Below are positions 16,973 through 24,131 of a stretch of DNA of 59,015 nucleotides, in pieces. This DNA comes from a virus. A model generated the notes under the pieces. The model saw only the letters and a program-made list of their open reading frames with translations, made no database searches and was not told where the DNA came from. The stretch's first letter is position 1, and each line of letters begins with the position of its first letter. A program made the position numbers and the translations under genes. The DNA lies in IMG/VR virus record IMGVR_UViG_3300032053_000084, positions 1 through 59,015 of that record; one strand, given 5' to 3'.

Positions 16973-17331
16973 TTCTTTTTCCCAAACATTACCAATCCAA
17001 CCAAACCGCTTCCCAATAGCAACATTGTAGATGGTTCAGGTACAGGAGAAGTGTTACAATGCGTTCCTTCATAACTAAAAACATGATTGAAAGCAAAAGA
17101 ATAATCTATACTATTACCCGTATAAACATTTTCTCCAAAAGAAGGAAAAGTATTTGGAAAATTATTTATTTCGTTATGAATGGAAAACATCCACGGATCT
17201 AAATAATTATTTAGAAATTCTGACCCAAAACTTTCCCAACAATTTTCCGTTGTAGTGGGTATAGTTATAGCATAAGATAACGATACACTGAATAACAAAA
17301 TTACAATCACCAAAAACATTTTCTTCAACAT
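16924..17331 (-). CDS. PEP-CTERM sorting-domain protein
   Basis: 135 aa. N-terminal signal peptide (MLKKMFLVIVILLFSVSLSYA), a 75-residue Asn/Phe/Ser-rich mature region, then VPEPSTMLLLGSGLVGLVMF (from residue 97) and a basic KKKW cluster. This is a textbook PEP-CTERM tripartite signal recognised by exosortase in EPS-producing Gram-negative bacteria. The coding frame runs 14 residues past the basic cluster, overlapping the start of the FkbM gene. RBS AAGGAG. Probably host-derived; implies the host has an exosortase system. Confidence 0.9.
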   Translation of the reverse strand: MLKKMFLVIVILLFSVSLSYAITIPTTTENCWESFGSEFLNNYLDPWMFSIHNEINNFPNTFPSFGENVYTGNSIDYSFAFNHVFSYEGTHCNTSPVPEPSTMLLLGSGLVGLVMFGKKKWKNTNTTDKKGLIVI

Positions 17332-17333
17332 AT

Positions 17334-17501
17334 TTACTCCTTTTCTTTTTCCTTGAATTTTTCCAAGTCAATGATTCCACAAATCAAATTATTATGTGGA
17401 ATATAAACAACCCCCTGCTTCGGAAATTGTAATATCTTCTTGTCCTCTTTTTTCTTACGGTTTCCTATAAAGAAATTGATAATCCCTGTAACAATTTTCA
17501 T
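17334..17501 (-). CDS. Small basic protein, 55 aa
   Basis: A 56-codon frame fills the otherwise empty space before the PEP-CTERM gene. It starts at an ATG inside the end of the methyltransferase gene (out of frame) and ends with the AAGGAG that is the PEP-CTERM ribosome binding site. Sequence opens MKIVTGIINFF followed by a Lys/Glu-rich middle and a charged tail. No clear Shine-Dalgarno, so translation would depend on coupling. Confidence 0.4.
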   Translation of the reverse strand: MKIVTGIINFFIGNRKKKEDKKILQFPKQGVVYIPHNNLICGIIDLEKFKEKEKE

Positions 17502-18024
17502 AACCAATTATTTCCATATAAGGAATAACTTCTTTTCCCTTACCTATAAGAGTTTGTGTATCTAATATATCATCAATCAAAACAAGTGATCCGCTTTTCA
17601 ACATTGGTTCGCATTTCAGAAATGCTTGAAGATGCATTTTAGAACTTTTATCTAATTCTTCTTGATTTCCCAAATAATCCCAAGCATCCAAATATAAAAG
17701 ATCAATCTTTTTCAATTCAAAACTATCTAAAAAAGACATAGCATCAGCACAAACAAGAAAAATATTATTAGTTGATATTTCATAGAATTTTATCAATGCA
17801 GACGAAACATTGATTGTTTGAGGATCAATATCAATAGAAATCAATGATCCGCCGTATTGTGCTATTTGATATGCCCAATGAATTGTAGAATAACCATCAC
17901 CTTCACATCCATCAAGAACTCTCGTCATCCCAAATTCTAAAATTATTGGTTTATCTTTATTCAACAATTCAAAACATTTTTCCATAGAATTTTTTCTACG
18001 GCTTGAAAACGGTGGTTGTATCAT
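17455..18024 (-). CDS. SAM-dependent methyltransferase (Methyltransf_24-like)
   Basis: 189 aa. IILEFGMTRV is a slightly unusual motif I, ISIDIDPQTI the acidic loop, and IDLLYLDAWDYL plus SGSLVLIDDIL resemble O-methyltransferase-3/24 family proteins. Start ATG 18024 has AAAGGAT upstream and overlaps (ATGA) the end of the frame that continues the MFDD gene. Glycan modification is likely from context. Confidence 0.75.
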   Translation of the reverse strand: MIQPPFSSRRKNSMEKCFELLNKDKPIILEFGMTRVLDGCEGDGYSTIHWAYQIAQYGGSLISIDIDPQTINVSSALIKFYEISTNNIFLVCADAMSFLDSFELKKIDLLYLDAWDYLGNQEELDKSSKMHLQAFLKCEPMLKSGSLVLIDDILDTQTLIGKGKEVIPYMEIIGYENCYRDYQFLYRKP

Positions 18025-18142
18025 AAATCCTTTCGGGGCGCCTCGGAGTGGTGGTTTTCCACAGGATACTTTTGTTTTCTCCCTAAACCATTTTTGTCCG
18101 ATATTGGTAAGAAGATAAAGTATTTACACGGCGCACAATATA

Positions 18143-18364
18143 TTAGGGATGACCCTTTCCTGCATGTCCAGTGTTGTTACTTGCCGGGTTGCCCGTTGAG
18201 GGTGGAGGGGGATTGTTATTCCAAACATTCGGATTTGGTGCTGTCCAAAATTGTTGCGGTTGTCCAGAATCCCATCCTTCAGCCTCCGTATTTCGTGGAG
18301 CATTCCTTCTTTGATTTTCTCTCAAAAATGGATCATTATTCGGGCTCAAAAGATCATCAAACAT
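18143..18364 (-). CDS. MFDD-type protein with likely -1 frameshift extension
   Basis: The zero-frame product is 73 aa: MFDDLL start, Asn/Pro/Gln-rich low-complexity body. Seven codons before the end lies A AAG GGT (18152-18158), a canonical X XXY YYZ slippery heptamer. After a -1 shift the frame stays open for 43 more codons through CAPCKYF and ends TGA at 18021, in a 4-base overlap with the next ATG. That downstream frame has no start codon of its own. The 114-aa product is therefore probable; a sequencing deletion would give the same picture. RBS AAGGGGA; first gene after the 18.4-kb promoter. Confidence 0.6.
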   Translation of the reverse strand: MFDDLLSPNNDPFLRENQRRNAPRNTEAEGWDSGQPQQFWTAPNPNVWNNNPPPPSTGNPASNNTGHAGKGHP

Positions 18365-18402
18365 TTCATTTTCCCCTTATTATTATTTTCAACTCTATAT
18401 AT

Positions 18403-18431
18403 ATTATAACACATTTCAACTATATTGTAAA
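18403..18431 (-). promoter_or_regulatory. Sigma70-like promoter
   Basis: On the minus strand TTTACA (18426-18431), exact 17-bp spacer, TATAAT (18403-18408). It drives the MFDD, methyltransferase, PEP-CTERM and FkbM operon. The -35 begins one base after the stop codon of the preceding gene. Confidence 0.8.
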
Positions 18432-18626
18432 CTATGGTTTACAGCCTTTACAGTTACCGCAAGAAACATCTTCATCATCAGCGTCATCTTCAAATTTCCA
18501 ATTTGTAGTCCCTAAAGTTTTACTGATTGATTTTTTCATTGCGTCAAGAGTTTCATCATCATCTGTTATTTTTGGTTTTGGTGGTTCTGGAAATAATCCA
18601 CTATTTCCGATTATATCATCAAACAT
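18432..18626 (-). CDS. MFDD-type acidic protein with Cys tail
   Basis: 64 aa: MFDDIIGNSG opening, Pro/Asp-rich linker, and the C-terminus CGNCKGCKP, a probable metal-binding tail like that of the plus-strand 85-aa protein. Last gene of the operon that starts at the 21.8-kb promoter. Function unknown. Confidence 0.65.
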   Translation of the reverse strand: MFDDIIGNSGLFPEPPKPKITDDDETLDAMKKSISKTLGTTNWKFEDDADDEDVSCGNCKGCKP

Positions 18627-19023
18627 TTTTTTCTCCTTCTAACCATTTTATCGTTTCAGGGGCTACATTTGCGGGGGATTTACCAAACCAATAACCTTCC
18701 CAATGTATAAGTCTTCCAATACGATCTAATTGTTTTTTATTTGTTGTTTTCAATAAAATACCAAAATAAATAAAACCTTTATCTGCGGGTTCAAAATCTA
18801 TTACCTCCGCAAGATAATATGGGGATTGTTCTTTATATCTTCTTTCACAAAGGACAATTTGTTCACCTATTTTATATTTAGGTGCGGGAATTTGTTTATT
18901 TCTTTTTGCTTTTATATGACGATCAATATAATCTTCACGTGCTTTAGGTCTTACACCCGCCCATTTATCATCCCCAACATGAGTAATTCCAAGGCTCCTA
19001 TCTGTCAATTTTGATTGATCCAT
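18619..19023 (-). CDS. Hypothetical protein, 134 aa
   Basis: Start at ATG 19023 with GGAGAA upstream, overlapping the previous stop (TAATG); an upstream in-frame TTG is less likely. Basic N-terminal half, then a beta-rich region (YKIGEQIVLCERRY, YYLAEVIDFEP) that may be a small SH3-like or RNA-binding barrel. No family recognised. Confidence 0.6.
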   Translation of the reverse strand: MDQSKLTDRSLGITHVGDDKWAGVRPKAREDYIDRHIKAKRNKQIPAPKYKIGEQIVLCERRYKEQSPYYLAEVIDFEPADKGFIYFGILLKTTNKKQLDRIGRLIHWEGYWFGKSPANVAPETIKWLEGEKNV

Positions 19024-19286
19024 TATGTTCTCCAAATATTAGCAGTAGATGGATAATCTGGCGAATCGTCTTCTTCCTCTTCCTCTTCCTTTTCTTCTTT
19101 GAAGTATTCATTTATTTCATCTTCTTCCGCATTCCAATCAATAATTCTTCCAGTTTCAGTGTCAATTGACAATTGAACATAATCACCACCACCAAAAAAT
19201 TCTGGAACATAACCCTGAAATTCTCTTCCATTTTCATCCCACATACTAAAACAATCAGAACATTTTGCTGAAATATTGATAATCAT
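19023..19286 (-). CDS. Small acidic protein, 87 aa
   Basis: 87 aa with CSDCFS near the N-terminus, a beta-rich middle (YVQLSIDTETGRIIDW) and a poly-Glu stretch near the C-terminus. The middle resembles small phage proteins of unknown function. Preceded by AGGAG. Confidence 0.6.
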   Translation of the reverse strand: MIINISAKCSDCFSMWDENGREFQGYVPEFFGGGDYVQLSIDTETGRIIDWNAEEDEINEYFKEEKEEEEEEDDSPDYPSTANIWRT

Positions 19287-19295
19287 TTTATTCTC

Positions 19296-19727
19296 CTAAC
19301 ATTTTTTATTTCCGTGTCGATATGGTCTTTCAAGATTTACTTTATGTTTTTTCAATACTTCGGATACAATATCAATTCCTAACTTTTCACTCATATCCCA
19401 AATCCTAATAACACAATCTGCTAATTCCTCACCAACCCATCCTTTTTCTCCAGGCTGTAAATGATTACGGTATGCTTCTAATGCTTCTGATATTTCACTA
19501 TGACATAAACATAATAATTCCGGTATTCCTCTTTCTTCTTCCCACCAACCATGTTCTACAGCACATTTATGAATTTCTTTTGGTGAAATAATTTCTACTA
19601 TTCTCTTATTACGAAGAATTTCTATAATTTCTGCTTCCAGTCCTTCTATTTTTTTTGTAAATTTTTCAGTGTTTATTACTTCTTTTTCTTCTATTATTGA
19701 TTCTGGTTTTTCTGTCAACATTCCCAT
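19296..19727 (-). CDS. MazG-like nucleotide pyrophosphohydrolase
   Basis: 143 aa. The all-alpha NTP-PPase motif is visible: ELLCLCHSEISEALEAYR (ExxE..E) followed by EELADCVIRIWDM (ExxD). MazG-type enzymes hydrolyse NTPs or dNTPs to monophosphates; phages use them to clear non-canonical nucleotides or ppGpp-linked pools. The N-terminal 45 residues form an additional Glu/Lys-rich helix. ATG 19721 fits the RBS (AGAGG, 7-base gap) better than ATG 19727. Neighbours ThyX and a nucleotidase-like HAD protein. Confidence 0.75.
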   Translation of the reverse strand: MGMLTEKPESIIEEKEVINTEKFTKKIEGLEAEIIEILRNKRIVEIISPKEIHKCAVEHGWWEEERGIPELLCLCHSEISEALEAYRNHLQPGEKGWVGEELADCVIRIWDMSEKLGIDIVSEVLKKHKVNLERPYRHGNKKC

Positions 19728-19749
19728 TCCTCTTATGAAAAATACTTCT

Positions 19750-19962
19750 TTATAATTTGAACATATTATCTGAAAATAGTTTTACTTCATATTTTGGGCA
19801 TTCTTTTATATTAGCGCAACCCATTTTATATTTATTAGACTCATAACATATACATAAATCTCCACCAAGAGCATATATTTTACAAGACGGATGTTTTTTT
19901 TGAAACATACTTGTTCTTATTCTTTTTTTATCTAAATGAATACAATTATTCATGAAAGGCAT
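19750..19962 (-). CDS. Cys-rich small protein, 70 aa
   Basis: 70 aa with six scattered cysteines (CIHLDK, SCKIY, LCICYE, GCANIKECP), likely metal or disulfide binding. It overlaps the end of the upstream HAD gene by 17 bases. No family recognised. Confidence 0.55.
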   Translation of the reverse strand: MPFMNNCIHLDKKRIRTSMFQKKHPSCKIYALGGDLCICYESNKYKMGCANIKECPKYEVKLFSDNMFKL

Positions 19963-20521
19963 TTTTTATCTCCTTCCATGATGTTACTCTTTTTATATTA
20001 TTATTGAATTTCATATTACTAAAAACATCGAATTGATCAAATAAAAACATTTTGATCCCTGCTTGACTTCCATCGGATAATTCTTTTGCTACATGAGGGC
20101 TATCATCAATAAAATATTTTACCTCATTTTCTAATAGAGCAGAAAGTTTTTCATATTTTACAAAGATAACTTTATACGGTATCCCATTCAATAATATGTT
20201 TAGTAATTTGAAAGTGTTGTCATAATCCCATCTACGGGTGACAAAGACAATTTCCTCTTTTGTATATTTATGGTATTTCCGTATAAAGTCTATCGCTCCT
20301 TCAATCTCTTTTTGCGCTTCAAGATTTGCTGTAGCAAGATTGACGCATTTCAACGCATCACCGTATTTCAATTTTGTTACTTCTTCAATACTCCTACATT
20401 GTAACCAAACTTCTTTTTCTACTCTTATCCCATATATTTTTTCAATATAATTCAAGACAGGTGTAGATAAATCAATGATCGTATCATCAATATCGAATGC
20501 TATTTTACCGTTGAACTTCAT
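19946..20521 (-). CDS. HAD-like 5'-nucleotidase-type protein
   Basis: 191 aa. Motif I is IAFDIDDTIID (DxDxT), motif II EEIVFVTRRWD, a late lysine in VIFVKYEK, and YFIDDSPHVA is motif IV. Layout matches the NT5C/5'(3')-deoxyribonucleotidase-like HAD group. Together with ThyX (directly upstream) and the MazG-like protein it suggests control of the dNTP pool. Confidence 0.8.
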   Translation of the reverse strand: MKFNGKIAFDIDDTIIDLSTPVLNYIEKIYGIRVEKEVWLQCRSIEEVTKLKYGDALKCVNLATANLEAQKEIEGAIDFIRKYHKYTKEEIVFVTRRWDYDNTFKLLNILLNGIPYKVIFVKYEKLSALLENEVKYFIDDSPHVAKELSDGSQAGIKMFLFDQFDVFSNMKFNNNIKRVTSWKEIKNAFHE

Positions 20522-20522
20522 T

Positions 20523-21272
20523 TTATAAAGCCTTTTCCAATTCTTGAATAACTACTTTACCTATCAATATGTCTTCAAACACAATCGGTAATTTATTATA
20601 GAATTCCTGTAAGATTGAAAGAAATAATTCTCTACATTGTGGATGAACATCTTTTGCGGTTCGCAGTTTCAGAATATGTCTCCATTCAGTGAGATTTGCT
20701 GTCATAACTAATTCAGTTTTCAAATCAAGAGGTAATATACCTCTTGCTTGTTCTGGGTGTTGCCCTAATTTTAGCAAATCATAATAAGTATATTCTGTTT
20801 GTCTTATTGCCCATATCCACCTTTCAAATTGTTTTTCAAGATTTGATAAAAATCTCCCCGCCGGATTTCTCCGTTCTGGTAAATCATCAATAGTTTTGAT
20901 TGTTTCCTCTATTGGTTCAAGAGAATAAAACCAAGATGGAAGAATGACTGTAATTTCATTTCCAAATTTTTCATTTGAATAATTACAATAACGAGTAGAT
21001 TCTTGGGTATAACTCACCAACCGATGGCGAACTATTTCATTTGCGATTGCTCTATTCGTGATTATGCGAATGGAAAGTGATCCATGTTCCAGAACTGAAA
21101 AATGGCCACTTTTGACAAGCCCACGGATAAATTTTTCATAAGATTCATCGGTAATTTTCTCTTCAGTTTTATATGCGGTTCTCCCCGTTTCTTCTATACG
21201 GGAAAGAATTTTATCTATATCAAAATCATCAAAGTCATTTAGAAATGACCAAGATTGTTTTATAATTTTCAT
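20523..21272 (-). CDS. thyX: Flavin-dependent thymidylate synthase ThyX
   Basis: 249 aa. The ThyX signature RHRxxSxxxxSxRY is present as RHRLVSYTQESTRY (R82-Y95). The enzyme methylates dUMP to dTMP using methylenetetrahydrofolate, FAD and NADPH, and is a homotetramer. A C-terminal SILQEFYNKLP helix and earlier HSVLEHGS-like substrate loop (HFSVLEHGSL) fit. The start overlaps the previous gene by 4 bases. Supplies thymidine for phage DNA, apt for an AT-rich genome. Confidence 0.95.
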   Translation of the reverse strand: MKIIKQSWSFLNDFDDFDIDKILSRIEETGRTAYKTEEKITDESYEKFIRGLVKSGHFSVLEHGSLSIRIITNRAIANEIVRHRLVSYTQESTRYCNYSNEKFGNEITVILPSWFYSLEPIEETIKTIDDLPERRNPAGRFLSNLEKQFERWIWAIRQTEYTYYDLLKLGQHPEQARGILPLDLKTELVMTANLTEWRHILKLRTAKDVHPQCRELFLSILQEFYNKLPIVFEDILIGKVVIQELEKAL

Positions 21273-21466
21273 TTATTCTTCTCTTTTTTTATCAAACAAT
21301 TTTTACAAAAACATTCCCCAATTGATTGTCTTCCGCCAAGAGCCCAACTTCCCATTTCCGGCTCTTCATGTTCACATTTTGAACAAGACCATCCATTACA
21401 AACACCTGATGAATGTCCCGATGGGCACATTTCAATTTTACAATATGGACAAGATATAATAAACAT
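21269..21466 (-). CDS. Zinc-ribbon protein, 65 aa
   Basis: 65 aa with several CxxC pairs (CPYC, CSKC, CKNC) plus CPSGH, suggesting one or two zinc ribbons. Contains GGRQSIGE. ATGA-type overlap with thyX. No partner known. Confidence 0.6.
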   Translation of the reverse strand: MFIISCPYCKIEMCPSGHSSGVCNGWSCSKCEHEEPEMGSWALGGRQSIGECFCKNCLIKKEKNK

Positions 21467-21547
21467 TTATCTACTCCACCCCATAATAAGAAAAAGGAAT
21501 ATCAATATAAATACTATAATTACAAAATAAGAAAGATATATTATCAT
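21467..21547 (-). CDS. 26-aa single-span membrane peptide
   Basis: A 27-codon frame exactly fills the gap between two genes: its ATG overlaps the upstream stop (ATGA) and its TAA directly abuts the next gene's ATG. About 18 of the 26 residues are Ile, Leu, Phe, Val or Tyr, forming one transmembrane helix, ending GWSR. The perfect fit to the gap and coupled start make it credible despite its size. Confidence 0.45.
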   Translation of the reverse strand: MIIYLSYFVIIVFILIFLFLIMGWSR

Positions 21548-21750
21548 TTTTTATATTTTCCAAAATCAGTGATAGACATTTTTATTTGAGCACCAGAGCC
21601 GAGCATTGTTACTTTGAATTGTAATTCTCTTCCAGAATTTGCGACAATACGAAATAAGGATCGTGCCTTATATTCCTCAAATGTAAACATTTTATCCAGA
21701 TTGATTTCTGGTCTTTTTTTCTTTTTGTTCTCCCGTAGTATGTTTATCAT
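21544..21750 (-). CDS. Hypothetical basic protein, 68 aa
   Basis: 68 aa, N-terminus rich in Lys and Arg, then a beta-rich region (RELQFKVTMLGSGAQIKMSI). First gene after the 21.8-kb promoter; RBS TAGGAG. No family recognised. Confidence 0.6.
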   Translation of the reverse strand: MINILRENKKKKRPEINLDKMFTFEEYKARSLFRIVANSGRELQFKVTMLGSGAQIKMSITDFGKYKK

Positions 21751-21811
21751 AAGAACTCCTAACCTACGACCTTACAGTAAAAAAACATAAAATTCCTATT
21801 ATTCTCACTTT

Positions 21812-21840
21812 ATTATACCAAATTCGTATTGTATTGTAAA
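21812..21840 (-). promoter_or_regulatory. Sigma70-like promoter
   Basis: Minus-strand TTTACA (21835-21840), 17 bp, TATAAT (21812-21817). Drives the operon from the 68-aa gene through thyX, MazG-like and the small genes to 18.4 kb. Lies just downstream of an intrinsic terminator. Confidence 0.82.
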
Positions 21841-21844
21841 CACA

Positions 21845-21872
21845 AAAAGAGCACGATTTTCAATGCTCTTTT
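21845..21872 (-). terminator. Intrinsic terminator
   Basis: Perfect 9-bp stem AAAAGAGCA/TGCTCTTTT with a 10-base loop, followed on the minus strand by T-rich TTTTTGTG. Ends the operon whose last gene is the small PxxKW protein. Confidence 0.75.
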
Positions 21873-21888
21873 CGTTCCCAAATTCAGA

Positions 21889-22095
21889 TTATCCCCTTCC
21901 TTGCGCTTCACGTTTTGAAGCCTTCAAGGGGTTTACGAATTTCTGCTCTTTGACTTCCCGTACAAGGTGAGTGGCCATAGGGCAATTCTTTCCAGATTCC
22001 CATTTCCCCAAGGGGGAAATATAAACACCACAGAAAAGAGTATCAACCACTTTTCCACATCCCGCACATTCTTTTACAACAGTTTCTTTTTCCAT
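21889..22095 (-). CDS. PxxKW-type cysteine-rich protein (short form)
   Basis: 68 aa. CAGCGK, then FCGVYISPLGKW..GKNCPMATH and the ending KFVNPLKASKRE. The PxxKW core with flanking cysteines and the C-terminal FVxPLKASKR are shared with the 97-aa protein at 45.8 kb, so the two are paralogues. From memory this family is typical of deltaproteobacterial genomes. Function unknown, probably metal-binding. Confidence 0.7.
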   Translation of the reverse strand: MEKETVVKECAGCGKVVDTLFCGVYISPLGKWESGKNCPMATHLVREVKEQKFVNPLKASKREAQGRG

Positions 22096-22096
22096 T

Positions 22097-22285
22097 TTAC
22101 TTACCTTCCAATTTATATTTTACCCATCTATCTGCTATTTTTCCATTTATAATCATATTCCAACATACCGGAAATTCAGTATCCTTTGGAATAAATTCTT
22201 CTGGCCAAAATCCTGTATTTTGCATATGGGCATATGCTTTGATATGATTCATATTATCAGGATCAAAATATTCTGTAATTTTCAT
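22097..22285 (-). CDS. Hypothetical protein, 62 aa
   Basis: 62 aa: MKITEYFDPDNMNHIKAYAHMQNTG opening, then a Trp-containing charged tail. It sits in a chain of closely spaced small genes. No family recognised. Confidence 0.55.
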   Translation of the reverse strand: MKITEYFDPDNMNHIKAYAHMQNTGFWPEEFIPKDTEFPVCWNMIINGKIADRWVKYKLEGK

Positions 22286-22498
22286 TTATACTTCTCTTTT
22301 ACAAAATAAACAATATCTATATTTCCCCAGTAAATCATCAATAAAACTATTTTTTTTGATAAAAGCAGAATGGTCCACACCATCATGACCACACTCATTT
22401 GATGGACAAACATGAATGGACAACGACTTTCCTGTTTTGGCGTCAAACTTGTTTATTTTCTTTTGCAGTAATTTTTTTCCACATGTAATACAAAACAT
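22286..22498 (-). CDS. Zinc-ribbon protein, 70 aa
   Basis: 70 aa with CITCG near the N-terminus, CPSNECGHDG in the middle and CLFCKREV at the end, giving two to three metal-binding knuckles. AGGAG precedes the start. Function unknown. Confidence 0.6.
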   Translation of the reverse strand: MFCITCGKKLLQKKINKFDAKTGKSLSIHVCPSNECGHDGVDHSAFIKKNSFIDDLLGKYRYCLFCKREV

Positions 22499-22507
22499 TT
22501 TATTCTC

Positions 22508-22801
22508 CTATTTCATCAATTTCAAATGTCTAAATCTTCTTCTGTTATTATCAAAAACAGCCAAAGCCGTCATTTCATAATTTTTATCGGGTTCATAAAA
22601 AGCAAAACGATAAAAATTTCCTAATTTTTCATGATACCCTTTGAGAGATTTTTCATTTGCTACATTCAAGTAAATCAAAGTTTCATTTCTCCAAAAAGGA
22701 TAACGGAGAACAAATCCTGCTACAGCATGTCCCGCTTGAACCGCTTGATATGCTTTTTTCATATCTTTTCGAATCAGAACATAAAGTCTGTTTTTTTTCA
22801 T
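22508..22801 (-). CDS. PTH2-like peptidyl-tRNA hydrolase domain protein
   Basis: 97 aa from ATG 22801, which overlaps the stop of the small gene upstream (ATGA). The core YVLIRKDM.KAYQAVQAGHAVAGF resembles the PTH2 opening (VR.DL.MGKGK.AAQ..HA), followed by LIYLNVANEKSL..Y and FYEPDKNYEMTALAVF (compare DAG.T....T.TVLAI). PTH2 releases tRNA from peptidyl-tRNA; phage relatives are common but uncharacterised. In this phage it is one of several tRNA-linked features. Confidence 0.6.
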   Translation of the reverse strand: MKKNRLYVLIRKDMKKAYQAVQAGHAVAGFVLRYPFWRNETLIYLNVANEKSLKGYHEKLGNFYRFAFYEPDKNYEMTALAVFDNNRRRFRHLKLMK

Positions 22802-22977
22802 ACAAAAAAACCATCCTGACATTTTTGGCAAATCCCCGAAATACGAAATTCTTTTCGAGAAATATCATTTTGAAAATCCTCTACCTTTACAGGTAAATTA
22901 CAAAAAGGACAAACCCCCGCTTCAACTTTTTTTACTTCATTCCCAAAACCTAATTGTTCCATAATTTTCTTATTCAT
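22798..22977 (-). CDS. Zinc-ribbon protein, 59 aa
   Basis: A 60-codon frame filling the gap before the PTH2-like gene. It has CPFC (residues 23-26) and CQKC (50-53), a clean four-cysteine zinc ribbon, and ends GFFV. The stop overlaps the next ATG (ATGA), and the start follows the previous stop directly. This frame also settles the start of the PTH2-like gene. Confidence 0.65.
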   Translation of the reverse strand: MNKKIMEQLGFGNEVKKVEAGVCPFCNLPVKVEDFQNDISRKEFRISGICQKCQDGFFV

Positions 22978-22978
22978 T

Positions 22979-23191
22979 TTATCCTTCCTGAAAAGTTAGT
23001 CTTCGAAGAATTTTTTGTAATTCTCGAATGCTATCTTGAATTTTTCCGTTTACATTCCAAAGAGCAATTTTTTCTGATCCATCGGTAGCAAAAATAGTAT
23101 GTTCAACTTCTTCGCTTATCACCTGTAAACGAATGATAATATCAGATACCCTCATTTCTGTCAATGCTTTTGATTCATCAAGTATTTTCAT
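22979..23191 (-). CDS. Hypothetical helical protein, 70 aa
   Basis: 70 aa, largely alpha-helical with hydrophobic heptads (VSDIIIRLQVISEEVEH; IQDSIRELQKILRRL). No motif recognised. Confidence 0.55.
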   Translation of the reverse strand: MKILDESKALTEMRVSDIIIRLQVISEEVEHTIFATDGSEKIALWNVNGKIQDSIRELQKILRRLTFQEG

Positions 23192-23193
23192 TT

Positions 23194-23508
23194 TTACCCC
23201 AATATCATTTTCAAAAGGCCGGGACGAGAAATACCCCGTTTTCGCAATACCTTTTTTATTTCACTTCTAATAACATAATCAGGAGCAATATTGATATCAA
23301 TATATTTTGCTTGATAAATGAACATATTCGACACTTTTTCATGCGAAACTTTGCGTCTAATCACTCGACCAGTTTTTGATACAGTAAAAAAACGATATGG
23401 TTCAACATTATATCTCCCATATTTTAGCATTGGGAACATTGTTTCCAGTTTTTCGGATGGTAACGAATAAATTATATCTCTTTGACTTATTGATAACCAA
23501 CTTCTCAT
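23194..23508 (-). CDS. Hypothetical basic protein, 104 aa
   Basis: 104 aa, rich in Arg, Lys and Tyr, with FFTVSKTGRVIRRKVSHEKV and RSEIKKVLRKRGISRPG. The charge would fit nucleic-acid binding. No family recognised. Confidence 0.55.
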   Translation of the reverse strand: MRSWLSISQRDIIYSLPSEKLETMFPMLKYGRYNVEPYRFFTVSKTGRVIRRKVSHEKVSNMFIYQAKYIDINIAPDYVIRSEIKKVLRKRGISRPGLLKMILG

Positions 23509-23509
23509 T

Positions 23510-23752
23510 TTATAATCCTTTCCTTATTTCATTTATACAATAATTTGCAAGACATTTTGAATTTGGTTCTTCATATAAAATACAATCAGGACATTTTGAT
23601 AAAGTTCCATCAAGAAGATCGACCATTTCCAATAATTCCCTGCGAGTAAGATAAACCTTTGATTGATTTGCTTCAATCATTTTCGGATTCAAATGAATAA
23701 CCACTTCATTTCCATCATAAATTTCTACCCCATGATTATTGACTTTTAGCAT
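23510..23752 (-). CDS. Hypothetical protein, 80 aa
   Basis: 80 aa. N-terminal beta hairpin (NNHGVEIYDGNEVVIHLNP), central helix (RRELLEMVDLLDGTL) and a C-terminal Cys pair region CPDCILYEEPNSKC. AAAGGG upstream. Possibly metal-binding. Confidence 0.55.
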   Translation of the reverse strand: MLKVNNHGVEIYDGNEVVIHLNPKMIEANQSKVYLTRRELLEMVDLLDGTLSKCPDCILYEEPNSKCLANYCINEIRKGL

Positions 23753-23791
23753 AATACCCTTTCTAATACTCTTTCTATTGAAATACTACCC

Positions 23792-23953
23792 TTATTTTTC
23801 AAAATCCATTGTCACCCATAATAAAAATACAACAACCCCCACTATTAGTAATCTCCATAAATCATTCTCCATTCCAAACCCAATTTGAAGAAAACCATGA
23901 GAGAATGTGGCAACAACTAAGCATACAATAATTTTGAATATAAAAATTATCAT
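23792..23953 (-). CDS. 53-aa two-span membrane protein
   Basis: A 54-codon frame whose ATG overlaps the upstream stop (ATGA). Two hydrophobic segments (residues about 2-22 and 34-48) flank a short polar turn (GMENDLWR); the end is charged (DFEK). It closes most of an otherwise empty 190-base gap. Small phage membrane proteins can be holin- or exclusion-like; there is no specific evidence here. Confidence 0.5.
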   Translation of the reverse strand: MIIFIFKIIVCLVVATFSHGFLQIGFGMENDLWRLLIVGVVVFLLWVTMDFEK

Positions 23954-24129
23954 TCCAATACAACCTTTATTTGATGATTTTGAATTTGCTCGACCAAAGT
24001 TTTATAAGCAATATTCAATTCTCCTAATCGGTTTTTTGTTACCAGAACACAAATATCGTCTTCAACTCTAATAACATCATAAATTCTGTTATAAAGTTCT
24101 AAACGATCACCAACCTTGATTTCTACCAT
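23950..24129 (-). CDS. Hypothetical protein, 59 aa
   Basis: 59 aa from ATG 24129, nine bases after GGAG; longer in-frame starts (24144, TTG 24159) lie inside the upstream gene. A beta-rich sequence (VEIKVGDRLELYNRIYDVIRV) like a small barrel. No family recognised. Confidence 0.5.
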   Translation of the reverse strand: MVEIKVGDRLELYNRIYDVIRVEDDICVLVTKNRLGELNIAYKTLVEQIQNHQIKVVLE

Positions 24130-24131
24130 TT

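Noticed and set aside
18016-18642. Plus-strand 208-codon open frame
   Set aside because: It is antisense to the two MFDD genes, the -1 extension and a strong minus-strand promoter, has no good RBS and encodes low-complexity Ser/Phe/Ile sequence.
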